Shown here: in pieces, positions 48,304 to 56,078 of the stretch
Position numbering within the stretch: position 1 is the stretch's first letter
How the letters are laid out: each line of letters opens with the position of its first letter
NCBI GenBank assembly: GCA_036675505.1
Contig: JAKFEW010000061.1
Coordinates: forward strand, 1-64,000
DNA: 64,000 bases
DNA from: JAKFEW01 sp036675505
GTDB taxonomy: Bacteria > Cyanobacteriota > Sericytochromatia > S15B-MN24 > JAQBPE01
Direction: 5' to 3'
Notes under the pieces: model-generated
The model's database searches: none
Told to the model about the DNA's origin: nothing
The model's input: only the letters and a program-made list of their open reading frames with translations
Program-made: the position numbers and the translations under genes

Positions 48304-48906
48304 TCAGCGCAGCCAGGTCGCCTGGCCGGGGACGGCGGGCTGGGGGGCCGTGCCTGGGCCCTGGCCGGGCATGAACGGCTGGCTGGTCAGGCCGGAGACC
48401 TGGCCAGGCGTGAGCGGCAGGGTGGCGAAGCCCGGACCCTGGCCCGGCTGGAAGCCCTGGCTCGGGTAGCCCGAGTTCGGGTAGCCGGGCGTCGGGTAAC
48501 CTGGCGTCGGGTAACCTGGCGTCGGGTAGCCCGGCGTCGGGTAGCCCGGCGTCGGGTAGCCCGAGGTTGGATAGTTCGGGCGCGGGAAGCCCGGCGTGGG
48601 CTGCGGCCAGGGCTGGCCGGGCTGACCCGGCTGGCCGGGCTGGACGCCGCCGTTCGCGCCGATGTAACGCATGACCTGCGCGAGCTGGGACTGGAGCGCG
48701 GCGAGCTGGGCCTTCATCGCCCTGATCTCGCGGCGGAGCGCGGCGTCGTTGTTGTTCCCGGGCCGCTGGGAGCTGAAGATCGCGTCGTCCTGGCGCCAGG
48801 AGCCGGGCACCGTCGGCCGGTTGGCGAAGTCCGGGCGGGGCCGGCGCGTCATGTCCGGGAACGGCATGCGCTGGATGGCGTCGAACGGGGTCTGGATCGG
48901 GGGCAT
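48304..48906 (-). CDS. Coiled-coil protein with GYPTP repeats, 200 aa
   Basis: The N-terminal 50 residues are rich in Pro/Arg/Phe. A heptad-like helix follows (about 55-82, AALRREIRAMKAQLAALQSQ). Next come a GQP tripeptide run and eight pentapeptides of the GYPTP type (111-150), then a Pro/Gly/Gln tail. No signal peptide or membrane segment is seen, and no enzyme motif. GYP-rich tails occur in proteins that self-associate or bind membranes, so a scaffold role is conceivable. AAGGAG sits just before the ATG. It lies between trpC and aroA in the same orientation with gaps on both sides. Confidence 0.8.
   Translation of the reverse strand: MPPIQTPFDAIQRMPFPDMTRRPRPDFANRPTVPGSWRQDDAIFSSQRPGNNNDAALRREIRAMKAQLAALQSQLAQVMRYIGANGGVQPGQPGQPGQPWPQPTPGFPRPNYPTSGYPTPGYPTPGYPTPGYPTPGYPTPGYPNSGYPSQGFQPGQGPGFATLPLTPGQVSGLTSQPFMPGQGPGTAPQPAVPGQATWLR
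48457..48576 (-). repeat. 15-bp tandem repeat encoding GYPTP units
   Basis: Eight 15-bp units encode NYPTS, five GYPTP, GYPNS and GYPSQ. On the plus strand the unit reads GGGTAGCCCGGCGTC with few changes. The near-identity of the middle copies suggests recent expansion by slippage, so copy number may differ between strains. Confidence 0.9.
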
Positions 48907-49047
48907 CTCTCTCTCCTTCTTCGCGCGTCGCGCGGATGACGGTCTCTGCCGGGCTTATGGCCGACAAGATGCCGTCAATCGGTTAAGGATGCGCCGCTCG
49001 GACGTTAAGTCCGGGTGAATCTCCCGTCGCCACGCGCGTACAGCGGG

Positions 49048-50346
49048 TTAACGCGCCACCCGGGCCAGATCGTCCCAGAAGCCCGGGTAGCTCGTCCGCA
49101 CGCAGGCCGTATCGCCCACATCGACCGGGCCTTCGGCCAGCAGGCCGATCACCGCGAGGCACATCGCGATGCGGTGGTCTCCGCCGCTGGTGCCGCGCCC
49201 GGCGCGCCAGCGCGTGCCGCCGCGCACCACCAGGCCGTCCGGCCGCTCTTCGGCCGCGAGGCCGAGCGGGCCGAACTGGGCCAGGATCGCCTTGATGCGG
49301 TCGGACTCCTTCACGCGCAGCTCGCCGGCGTCCGCGATCTCGGTCTCGCCCGCCGCGCTCGCCGCCGCGACGGCGAGGATCGGGATCTCGTCCACCAGGC
49401 GCGGGATGAGGTCGCCGGCGATCCGCGTGCCGCGCAGCTTCGCGCTGCGCACGCGCAGGTCGGAAACCGGCTCGCCGGCTTCCTCGCGCGGGTTCTCGCG
49501 CGTGATGTCGGCGCCCATCGCGAGCAGCACGTCGAGCACGCCGGTGCGCGTCTCGTTCACGCCCACGCCGCGCAGCAGCAGCTCGCTGTCGGGCACCAGG
49601 GTGCCTGCGACGAGCCAGAAGGCCGCCGACGAGATGTCGCCCGGCACGCGGAAATCGATGGGCGCGAGCGTCGGCCGCCCGACCACGCTGGCGCGCGTGC
49701 CCGCCACGCGGACCTCGGCGCCCTGGGCCGCGAGCATCCGCTCGGTGTGGTCGCGCGAGCGGGCCGGCTCGTTCACGCTGGTCTCGCCGTCGGCGAACAG
49801 GCCAGCGAGCAGCACGGCGCTCTTCACCTGGGCGCTCGCCACCGGGCTCTCGTAGGCCAGCGGCCTGATCGCCCCGCCGCGGAAGGCCAGCGGCGCGAAG
49901 CGCGCGTCCTCGCGTCCCCAGATGCGCGCGCCCATCGACGTCAGGGGATCCACCACGCGGCGCATCGGCCGGCCGCGCAGCGAGGCGTCGCCGGTGATCG
50001 TGGCGAAGAACGGCGCGCCCGCCAGCACGCCCGCGAGCAGGCGGATCGTCGTGCCGGAGTTGCCCGCGTACAGCACGTCTTTCGGCTCCCGCAGGCCTGC
50101 GAGGCCCGCGCCTTCCACGAGCAGGTCGCCGTTGGCGTCCCAGCGCACGCCCACGCCCATTGCCTCCAGGCAGGCGACGGTGTTCAGGCAGTCCTCGCCG
50201 CGCAGGAAGTGCGCGATGCGGCTCTTGCCCGTCGCCAGCCCGGCGAACAACGCGGCCCGGTGGGAAAGCGACTTGTCCGGCGGGACGTCGAGCGCACCTT
50301 CGAGGCGGGCAGCGGGGGCGACGGTGCGGTTCTCGGTCTGTTCCAC
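49048..50346 (-). CDS. aroA: 3-phosphoshikimate 1-carboxyvinyltransferase (EPSP synthase)
   Basis: 432 residues. Shikimate pathway step that joins phosphoenolpyruvate to shikimate-3-phosphate. PPDKSLSHRAALFAGLA (substrate Lys), LYAGNSGTTIRLLAG, SLRGRPMRRVVDPL, SAQVKSAVLLAGLFADG, VDEIPILAVAAA (catalytic Asp/Glu), RVKESDRIKAI and GGDHRIAMCLAV are all intact. The GNSGTTIRL form is more like the non-enteric enzymes than like E. coli AroA. GTG start. It is divergent from the asparaginase gene across a short region with a palindrome. Confidence 0.97.
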   Translation of the reverse strand: MEQTENRTVAPAARLEGALDVPPDKSLSHRAALFAGLATGKSRIAHFLRGEDCLNTVACLEAMGVGVRWDANGDLLVEGAGLAGLREPKDVLYAGNSGTTIRLLAGVLAGAPFFATITGDASLRGRPMRRVVDPLTSMGARIWGREDARFAPLAFRGGAIRPLAYESPVASAQVKSAVLLAGLFADGETSVNEPARSRDHTERMLAAQGAEVRVAGTRASVVGRPTLAPIDFRVPGDISSAAFWLVAGTLVPDSELLLRGVGVNETRTGVLDVLLAMGADITRENPREEAGEPVSDLRVRSAKLRGTRIAGDLIPRLVDEIPILAVAAASAAGETEIADAGELRVKESDRIKAILAQFGPLGLAAEERPDGLVVRGGTRWRAGRGTSGGDHRIAMCLAVIGLLAEGPVDVGDTACVRTSYPGFWDDLARVAR

Positions 50347-50356
50347 GCGGCCATCC

Positions 50357-50375
50357 TACCACGCGCGCCGTGGTA
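50357..50375. promoter_or_regulatory. Palindrome between divergent aroA and asparaginase genes
   Basis: TACCACG (50357-50363) and CGTGGTA (50369-50375) are exact complements around five bases. The site lies 11 bp ahead of the aroA start and 51 bp ahead of the asparaginase start, where an operator for one or both promoters would be expected. No known regulator consensus is recognised. Confidence 0.35.
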
Positions 50376-50425
50376 CCATGCCGGCCGCCCGGACGGTTGG
50401 CGTCCAGACCGAAAAGGAGACCTTC

Positions 50426-51334
50426 ATGGCTCGCATCGCCATCGCCGTGCACGGCGGCGTCGGCAACTCGCCCGAAAACCTCGACGGCTGCATTGCCGCG
50501 GCCGAGATCGGATTCGCCAAGCTGCATGCGGGCGAAGACGCGCTGACCGCCGCCGTCGCCGCCTCCGTGCGGCTGGAGGACGACGGACGCTTCAACGCAG
50601 GCCGCGGCTCGAGCCTGCGCATGGATGGCGAGACGATCGAGATGGACGCCTCGTGCATGGACACGCGCGGCAAGCTCGGCGCCGTGGCGGCGCTTCAGCG
50701 GGTGAAGAACCCGATCGAGGTCGCGCGCGCGGTGGCGGACACGCCGCACTGGCTGATGGTGGGCGAGGGGGCCGAGCGCTTCGCGCGGGTGCTCGGTCAT
50801 GCGCCCTTCTACGAGCCCACCGAGCGCTCGCGCCAGATCCACGAGAAGGTGATCGCCGCGCTCACCTCCGACAGGCCCTACGATTTCCAGGAAGAGTGGC
50901 GCCACTTCGACTTCAAGCGCAACTGGAACTTCCAAAAGCACTGGCAAGAGGTCATCAAGGTGCACGGCACCAGCACGATCGGCGCGGTCGCGCTCGACGC
51001 CGAAGGCCACTTCGCGGTCGCCAACTCGACAGGCGGCAGCAGCCCGATGCTCTATGGCCGCGTCGGCGACACGCCGATCATGGGCTGTGGCTTTTACGCG
51101 GGCCCGGCGGGCGCCGTGGCCGCGACCGGCATCGGCGAGTTCATCGTCGCGAAGATGCTGGCCCGCGCGGTCTACGGCTGGCTCGAGGACGGCATGGCGC
51201 TCGCGGACGCGCTGCGCCGTGGTGTCGACCTGTTCCCGACCGACGAGGTCGACATCGGCCTGATCGGCGTGACGAAGGCCGGCGCGGCCGCGGCCGACAA
51301 CCGCCAGATGCCCTTCCACGTGATCCAGGCGTAG
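50426..51334 (+). CDS. Isoaspartyl peptidase / L-asparaginase, Ntn-hydrolase type
   Basis: 302 residues. Family features: IAIAVHGGVGNSPENL, DALTAAVAASVRLEDDGRFNAGRGSSLRMDG, EMDASCMD and the autocleavage/nucleophile site KVHGTSTIGAVALDAEGHFAVANSTGG. The Thr at the start of TIGAVALD would become the N-terminal nucleophile of the beta chain after self-cleavage. Then GDTPIMGCGFYAG. Acts on beta-aspartyl peptides or asparagine in the cytoplasm. AAAGGAG is 7 nt upstream of the ATG, ruling out the much longer frame from 49922. Confidence 0.93.
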   Translation: MARIAIAVHGGVGNSPENLDGCIAAAEIGFAKLHAGEDALTAAVAASVRLEDDGRFNAGRGSSLRMDGETIEMDASCMDTRGKLGAVAALQRVKNPIEVARAVADTPHWLMVGEGAERFARVLGHAPFYEPTERSRQIHEKVIAALTSDRPYDFQEEWRHFDFKRNWNFQKHWQEVIKVHGTSTIGAVALDAEGHFAVANSTGGSSPMLYGRVGDTPIMGCGFYAGPAGAVAATGIGEFIVAKMLARAVYGWLEDGMALADALRRGVDLFPTDEVDIGLIGVTKAGAAAADNRQMPFHVIQA

Positions 51335-51404
51335 CGCGCGGGCAACGCCCGGTCGGCCGGCGGGTATGTAGAAACCCGCACCACTCGGGATGGAGGACGG
51401 ACTG

Positions 51405-53054
51405 ATGGCGACCCACCGCGCACCCCTTGCGGCCCTGGCGGCTTTGACGTTGCTCGCGGGCTGTCCGGCGCCGGGCACGATCCGGCCTGACTCGAATGCG
51501 AGCGGTGGCAAGGCCAGCCCGCGGGCATCCGCGGGCGTCACGGCGACCGTCCCGGCTGCCCGCGTGGGCGTGACGATCGCCGGCCTCGCGATCGCGCCGG
51601 CGGGCATCGTGGCCGCCGGCGCGGGCAACGTGCTCGTCAACAACGGCGGCAACATGGTCGCGGCCGGCGCGGGCAACGTGATCAGCCACAATGGTGGACA
51701 GGCGATCGGCGCGGGCGGCCTCGTGGCCGGCCCGCGGACGCTGTTGGCGATCGTTCAGCAACCGCTCGCCGGCGCCGAGGTCTTCCTGGCCGGCCCGGAT
51801 GGCGCCCCGCTGCCGGACATCCCGCCCGTCACCACCGACGCGCAGGGCCGCTTCCGGCTCGCCGGCGCGCCCGCCACCGGCACCTTCACGGTGCAGGTGC
51901 GCGTGAAGAACAAGGCGGGCGCCGCGACGACGCTGCAGACGCTCGTTCGGCCGACCGCCGCGGGCGCCACGGCCAACGTGTCGATCGGCACGACCTGCGT
52001 CGCCGTGGCGGTGCTCGACGGCCAGGGCGGCAACCTCGGCGAGTTCAACCCCGCCAAGTTCCAGTCCGCCGTGGAGACCACCGACAAGGAGCTCACGCCC
52101 GAGACCTGGCCGGATCCGGCCGACCGCCAGGCGATCCTCGCGACGATGACGCGCCTCGAGGCGAAGATCGACCTGCTCCAGTCGACCCTGAACGAAATCC
52201 GCGCCGAGCTGCAGAAGCTGAGCAACCAGGTCGCGGGCGCCTCCCTGACGCCTGTCGCCACGGCCACCGCGGCCCCGACGGGTGGTCCGACGACGGCACC
52301 CGCCAGCGCCTCGCCAGCTGCCGGCGCGTCGCCCTCGGCGGCGGGCACGACCGTCGCGGACCTCGCCCTGCGGGCCAAGCTCGAGGGGGAGGGCGACGCC
52401 AATATGCGCGTCATCGTCGTAGAGGGCGACAGCGACAGCGGCGAGATCATCGCCGACGACGACGGCGACGTGGGCGGCGGCGTCCAGTTCCACCTCGACC
52501 AGGCGACCTTCCCGGCCACCTATCGGCTCTACGCCCAGCGCGACGAGAAGGACCTCGACCCCACCTTCGTGCGCCGGGCCGAGAACCTCCTCGGCGTGCT
52601 CGTGGTCAGCGGCCTGGGCGCGGGCCAGAGCACCTTCACGCGCCGGGCCGGCGCGACCCTCTCGATCGCCGGAGGCCGGCTGTCGCCCTACTTCGAGGAG
52701 ATCAACCAGGCCCTGACCTTCACCGGCGCCCTCACCTGGGATCCGGACGATACGACCCTCGCGGCACCCACCGGGCCGGTGCCGATCCACATCGAGGCGG
52801 AGGGCGGCGACAACTGGTCGTTCCACTCCGACTACACCCTGGACGAGTCGAAGGGCCTTGGCGAGGCGATCGCGTTCAGGGCGAACGTCGTGGAGATCCC
52901 GGCGCGCTTCCGGGTCGACGTGGCCTACCTGCCTGAAGGCGCCGACGCGGCGAGCGAGACGATTGGCTACATCCGCATCCACCGTGACTACGTCACCGAC
53001 GCGCTGCGCGTGCGCTTCGACCGCGAGGACGACGCGCTGTTCACGCTGAAGTAG
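51405..53054 (+). CDS. Octad-repeat lipoprotein with regulatory-like beta domain
   Basis: 549 residues. Lipobox LLAGC (Cys20). Ser/Ala linker, then four octads at residues 72-103 (GAGNVLVN, NGGNMVAA, GAGNVISH, NGGQAIGA). Next is a carboxypeptidase-regulatory-like domain (about 118-170: QPLAGAEVFLAGPDG to TTDAQGRFRLAG), a helical hairpin (AILATMTRLEAKIDLLQSTL), a Thr/Ala/Pro linker and a C-terminal beta-rich domain with Asp-rich loops (ADDDGDVGGG, possible calcium sites). ATG 51405 has GGAGG 8 nt upstream and is preferred to 51390. Same architecture as the proteins at 20856 and 54653. Confidence 0.85.
   Translation: MATHRAPLAALAALTLLAGCPAPGTIRPDSNASGGKASPRASAGVTATVPAARVGVTIAGLAIAPAGIVAAGAGNVLVNNGGNMVAAGAGNVISHNGGQAIGAGGLVAGPRTLLAIVQQPLAGAEVFLAGPDGAPLPDIPPVTTDAQGRFRLAGAPATGTFTVQVRVKNKAGAATTLQTLVRPTAAGATANVSIGTTCVAVAVLDGQGGNLGEFNPAKFQSAVETTDKELTPETWPDPADRQAILATMTRLEAKIDLLQSTLNEIRAELQKLSNQVAGASLTPVATATAAPTGGPTTAPASASPAAGASPSAAGTTVADLALRAKLEGEGDANMRVIVVEGDSDSGEIIADDDGDVGGGVQFHLDQATFPATYRLYAQRDEKDLDPTFVRRAENLLGVLVVSGLGAGQSTFTRRAGATLSIAGGRLSPYFEEINQALTFTGALTWDPDDTTLAAPTGPVPIHIEAEGGDNWSFHSDYTLDESKGLGEAIAFRANVVEIPARFRVDVAYLPEGADAASETIGYIRIHRDYVTDALRVRFDREDDALFTLK
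51618..51713 (+). repeat. Four glycine/asparagine octads
   Basis: Residues 72-103 of the lipoprotein at 51405 form four eight-residue units with Gly at position 2, Asn or Gln at position 4 in most and a hydrophobic pair at positions 5-6. The register (72/80/88/96) is identical to that in the protein at 54653. Confidence 0.85.
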
Positions 53055-53057
53055 CGG

Positions 53058-54341
53058 TTACCGCGCGCCCAGCGTGCGCGCCGCGTCGATGCGGCCGTGG
53101 CCGCTGCGGGGGTTCATCCCGCCATCCAGCGCGACCGCGCCGCGCTCGATCGCGGCCTTCACCTGGGCCGGCTTGAGCGAGGGCTTCTGGCTCAGCAGCA
53201 GCGCCGCGAGGCCGGCCACGAGCGGCGTCGCCATCGAGGTGCCGGAGAGCGTGCCCGTGCCGACGCCGATCTCGGCGTTGGGGCCATGGTTCATGGCGAC
53301 GGCGTAGGTGGGCGTGGTCGAGAGGATGGTCGCGCCGGGCGCCGCAACCGAGACCCACGACCCGCGCGTGGAGAACCCGGCCAGCTTGTCCGAGCGGTTG
53401 GTGGCCCCCACGGCGATCACGCCCGGGTAGGCCGCCGGGAAGTTCTTGAGCTGCTTGCCTTCGTTGCCCATCGCCGCGACGACGACCACGCCGGCCGCGA
53501 GAGCGTCGGCGATCGCCTCGCGCAACGCCCGCGGGTCCTCCTCCCCGCCCATGCTGAGGCTGATCACGCGCGCGCCGTGGGAGACCGACCAGCGGATGCC
53601 ACGCACGACGTCCGAGGTGGCGCCCGCGCCGTCCTGGTCCAGCGCCTTCACGATCAGCAGCTTGCAGCCCGGCGCCAGGCCGGAAACGCCCTGGAGTCCG
53701 GCGGCGGCGGCCACGCCGGCGCAGTGCGTGCCGTGCCCGCTGTCGTCCTTCGCGCCCGCGAGCCCCATGCGCCCGAGCCAGCCGTTCGCGCGCCAGCTGT
53801 CGACGATCTGGCCGCGCAGCTCGGGGTGGCCAAGATCGGCGCCGGTGTCCACGATCGCGATGCGCACGTCCGGCCGGCCGCGCGTCACGCGCCAGGCCGC
53901 CTCGGCCCGCACCTTCACGAGCGCCCACTGGCCCTTGCGCGAGGGGCCTGCGGGCTTGCCCCGCTCGGCCGCCGCATCGTCGCCAATCTCGGGCGTCGGT
54001 GTGACCAGCCGCAGCACGTGGTCGGGCTCGGTCCAATCCAGCGCGTCACCCGCCGCAGCCCGGAAGGCTGTCTCGTCCACGCCCGCGGGCAGTTCCAGGA
54101 CTTCCGGCGCCGCACCGACCGCTTCGCCTTCCGGTCCGAGCCCCTCGTGCCGCGCCACGCCGAGGCGCCGCAGCACGGCGGCCGCAGCTTCGGGCCGCCG
54201 CCAGCGCACGATCAGGCGGCCGGGCACCGCGCGCGCCGCCGGAGCGAGGCCGGTGCGCGGCGTCGATACAGCGACCGGCGCCACCTGGTAGCAGGCGGTC
54301 AGCGTCGTGGCGAGCAGCAGGAGGGACAGGTGGCGCTTCAT
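53058..54341 (-). CDS. Subtilisin-family (S8) serine protease lipoprotein
   Basis: 427 residues with lipobox LTAC (Cys17). An inhibitor-like prodomain (about 38-115, PGRLIVRWRRPEAAAAVLRRLG) precedes the catalytic domain: Asp in IAIVDTGADLGHPEL, His in DDSGHGTHCAGVAAA, oxyanion Asn in VVAAMGNEG and Ser in SGTSMATPLVAGLAA. It should be a mature, surface-anchored endoprotease. It converges with the lipoprotein gene at 51405, leaving only 3 bp, and is flanked on both sides by octad-repeat lipoproteins. Confidence 0.95.
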   Translation of the reverse strand: MKRHLSLLLLATTLTACYQVAPVAVSTPRTGLAPAARAVPGRLIVRWRRPEAAAAVLRRLGVARHEGLGPEGEAVGAAPEVLELPAGVDETAFRAAAGDALDWTEPDHVLRLVTPTPEIGDDAAAERGKPAGPSRKGQWALVKVRAEAAWRVTRGRPDVRIAIVDTGADLGHPELRGQIVDSWRANGWLGRMGLAGAKDDSGHGTHCAGVAAAAGLQGVSGLAPGCKLLIVKALDQDGAGATSDVVRGIRWSVSHGARVISLSMGGEEDPRALREAIADALAAGVVVVAAMGNEGKQLKNFPAAYPGVIAVGATNRSDKLAGFSTRGSWVSVAAPGATILSTTPTYAVAMNHGPNAEIGVGTGTLSGTSMATPLVAGLAALLLSQKPSLKPAQVKAAIERGAVALDGGMNPRSGHGRIDAARTLGAR

Positions 54342-54652
54342 GCGGGCTCCGAGGGGTCATGGGGTATATGCGCGCCGGGGGGCCGTGATCGCTTTAAGGG
54401 CTGGATAACCTTGGATGAAATAAAGGCCGACCAGCGAGCGACCAGCACGGGGAACGCAGGCCTGTCGCCAGGTTCAGGGTGCCGTTATGTGGCGCGGCGG
54501 GTAAATGGGAAAGGCGGGGATGATGACCCAAGGCTGCTTTGCGGCGGCGGCGATCACGCCGAACCCGCCGAGCTTCATGCTACGATCGCTCGTCACCCCG
54601 ATCTTGTGCCGATTTCCGTTCTCGTTTCGAGTCGCTCCGAGGAGTTTCGTTC
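54342..54652. other. Divergent intergenic region, 311 bp
   Basis: The region lies between the divergent subtilisin and octad-lipoprotein genes. I see a TACGAT hexamer (54581-54586) as a possible -10 for the plus-strand gene, and a GAGGAG ribosome site just before 54653. The remainder contains no recognisable ORF, tRNA or riboswitch consensus. A short ORF reading from 54505 has no coding character. Confidence 0.4.
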
Positions 54653-55951
54653 ATGCGCCTGACCCGCCTCTCCGTGGTGCCGCTCGCGGCCCTGCTGGCC
54701 GCCTGCAGCGCCTTTCCAGCCGCCATGGGCCCGCTCGACGGCGTGGGCTCGGCGATCGGCCTTCAGACGGCCTCGAAGGTCGATGCCGTGCGTGCCCTCG
54801 GCAAGCTCGCGGGCGAGGTGCGCTCACCGATCGTCGCGGCGGGCGGCCTGAACCTCGTCGCCAGGGGCGGCGGGCACATCCTCGAGGCCAACGGCCGCAA
54901 GATGGTGGCCGCGGGCGGCGGCAACATCGTGGGCAACCATGGCGGCCAGATCATCGCCGCGGGCGGCATGAACGACAACGGCAAGACCGGCGGCATCGTG
55001 GCCGCGGGCGGCCTGAACTACGCGCTCCTGCTGGTCGTCGACGACGACCTCGCCGAGGTCCCGGTGGCCGGCGCCACGGTCTTCCTGCGCGATGCCCTGA
55101 CGCTCGCGGTGGTGGCCGACGTCGCGCCGACGACGACCGACGAGGCCGGCGCTTTCACCTTCACCGACGTCCCGCTCGATTCCACCTACGTCGTGGAGGC
55201 CATCGCCCTGGGCGAATCCGGCGACGGCGTCCGGCTCACGGCCGTGGCGCGGGCGCTCGCGAACGACGCGCCCCGCTCGCCGGTGGCCGTCACGGTCGCC
55301 TCGACGCTGGTCGCCGCGCGGGTCGCCGAGACCACCGAGGAGCGGCGCGGCGGCGTCTACGCGCTCGAGCCGGGCGCGGTGGCGGACGCGGTCCAGGCGG
55401 TCCACGACCAGCTCAAGGGCGATCGCGTCGAGCTGCGCGACGCCGCCAAGGGCTTGCGCGTGAAGACGACCGGCACGGTCGGCGAGGCGACGGTCGCCGC
55501 GGACTACGAGCCAAAGGAATTCGCCCCGTCGGCCAACGCATCGGCGCGCGCCGAGGCCAAGCTCGCGTCCACCCGTGCCCGCGTGGGCAAGGTCCGCAAG
55601 GCGATCGATCCGGCGATCGACGTGCCCGACGTGGCAGCGGCGGCCGGAACGGGTGGCAAGAGCGGCGGCAGCGGCGGCGGATCCGAGAAGAAGCCCACGG
55701 GTGGCGCCTCGACGGCCCCCACCACGGATGCCTCGGCGCCGCCGACGACCGATCCCACAGGCGTCCCGGCCAAGGAGCCTGGCGCGGCCACGGGGGGGAC
55801 GACCACGGGGAAGACTACCTCGGGTGGTACGAGCACGGGGGGGGCGACGTCGACTGGCGGCACGCCCTCCGGTGGCAAGGCCTCCGGCGGCTCGAGCAGC
55901 GGGTCCTCGGGCGGCTCTTCCGGCGGCTCGAAGGGCGGGAAGTCCAAGTAA
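54653..55951 (+). CDS. Octad-repeat lipoprotein with Gly/Thr/Ser-rich tail
   Basis: 432 residues. Lipobox LLAAC (Cys18). Five octads at residues 64-103 (GGLNLVAR, GGGHILEA, NGRKMVAA, GGGNIVGN, HGGQIIAA), a broken sixth and then GGIVAAGGLNYALL. A carboxypeptidase-regulatory-like domain follows (about 137-190: VPVAGATVFLRDAL to TTDEAGAFTFTDVPL). The next region is helical and rich in Ala/Arg/Lys, and the last 100 residues are a disordered Gly/Ser/Thr tail ending KGGKSK. ATG 54653 is supported by GAGGAG. The tail could span wall or capsule. Confidence 0.85.
   Translation: MRLTRLSVVPLAALLAACSAFPAAMGPLDGVGSAIGLQTASKVDAVRALGKLAGEVRSPIVAAGGLNLVARGGGHILEANGRKMVAAGGGNIVGNHGGQIIAAGGMNDNGKTGGIVAAGGLNYALLLVVDDDLAEVPVAGATVFLRDALTLAVVADVAPTTTDEAGAFTFTDVPLDSTYVVEAIALGESGDGVRLTAVARALANDAPRSPVAVTVASTLVAARVAETTEERRGGVYALEPGAVADAVQAVHDQLKGDRVELRDAAKGLRVKTTGTVGEATVAADYEPKEFAPSANASARAEAKLASTRARVGKVRKAIDPAIDVPDVAAAAGTGGKSGGSGGGSEKKPTGGASTAPTTDASAPPTTDPTGVPAKEPGAATGGTTTGKTTSGGTSTGGATSTGGTPSGGKASGGSSSGSSGGSSGGSKGGKSK
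54842..54961 (+). repeat. Five glycine/asparagine octads
   Basis: Residues 64-103 of the lipoprotein at 54653 fall into five eight-residue units with Gly at position 2 and hydrophobic residues at positions 5 and 6. Units three to five align one-to-one with units two to four of the protein at 51405. Confidence 0.85.
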
Positions 55952-55957
55952 CCGCAG

Positions 55958-56034
55958 CACCCTTCCCCTCTCCGGGTGGGTTCGTGGGGGGGCTGGAAAT
56001 GGGGAGAGGTCCCCGGAAGGGGGGTGAGGGGGCT
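55958..56034. repeat. Dispersed GC-rich repeat, intergenic copy
   Basis: This copy includes GGGTTCGTGGGGGG and GGGGAGAGGTCCCCGGA followed by GGGGGGTGAGGGGGC, which recur almost unchanged in the copy at 58360-58500. It lies between the convergent lipoprotein and lpdA genes, where it could act as a terminator or mRNA stabiliser. A related core occurs in the element at 36744. Confidence 0.75.
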
Positions 56035-56078
56035 CTCGGCGCCTGGAGTGCCTCCCTTCGAGCCGCTGGAAAACCGCC

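Noticed and set aside
46778..48967. Single 729-residue protein containing trpF
   Set aside because: Only the last 216 residues are TrpF; the earlier part is antiparallel-frame noise over trpC and the GYPTP gene, which are conserved in their own frames.
54342..54652. Riboswitch (c-di-GMP or cobalamin) upstream of the octad lipoprotein
   Set aside because: I compared the sequence with remembered consensus motifs; only scattered short matches were present.
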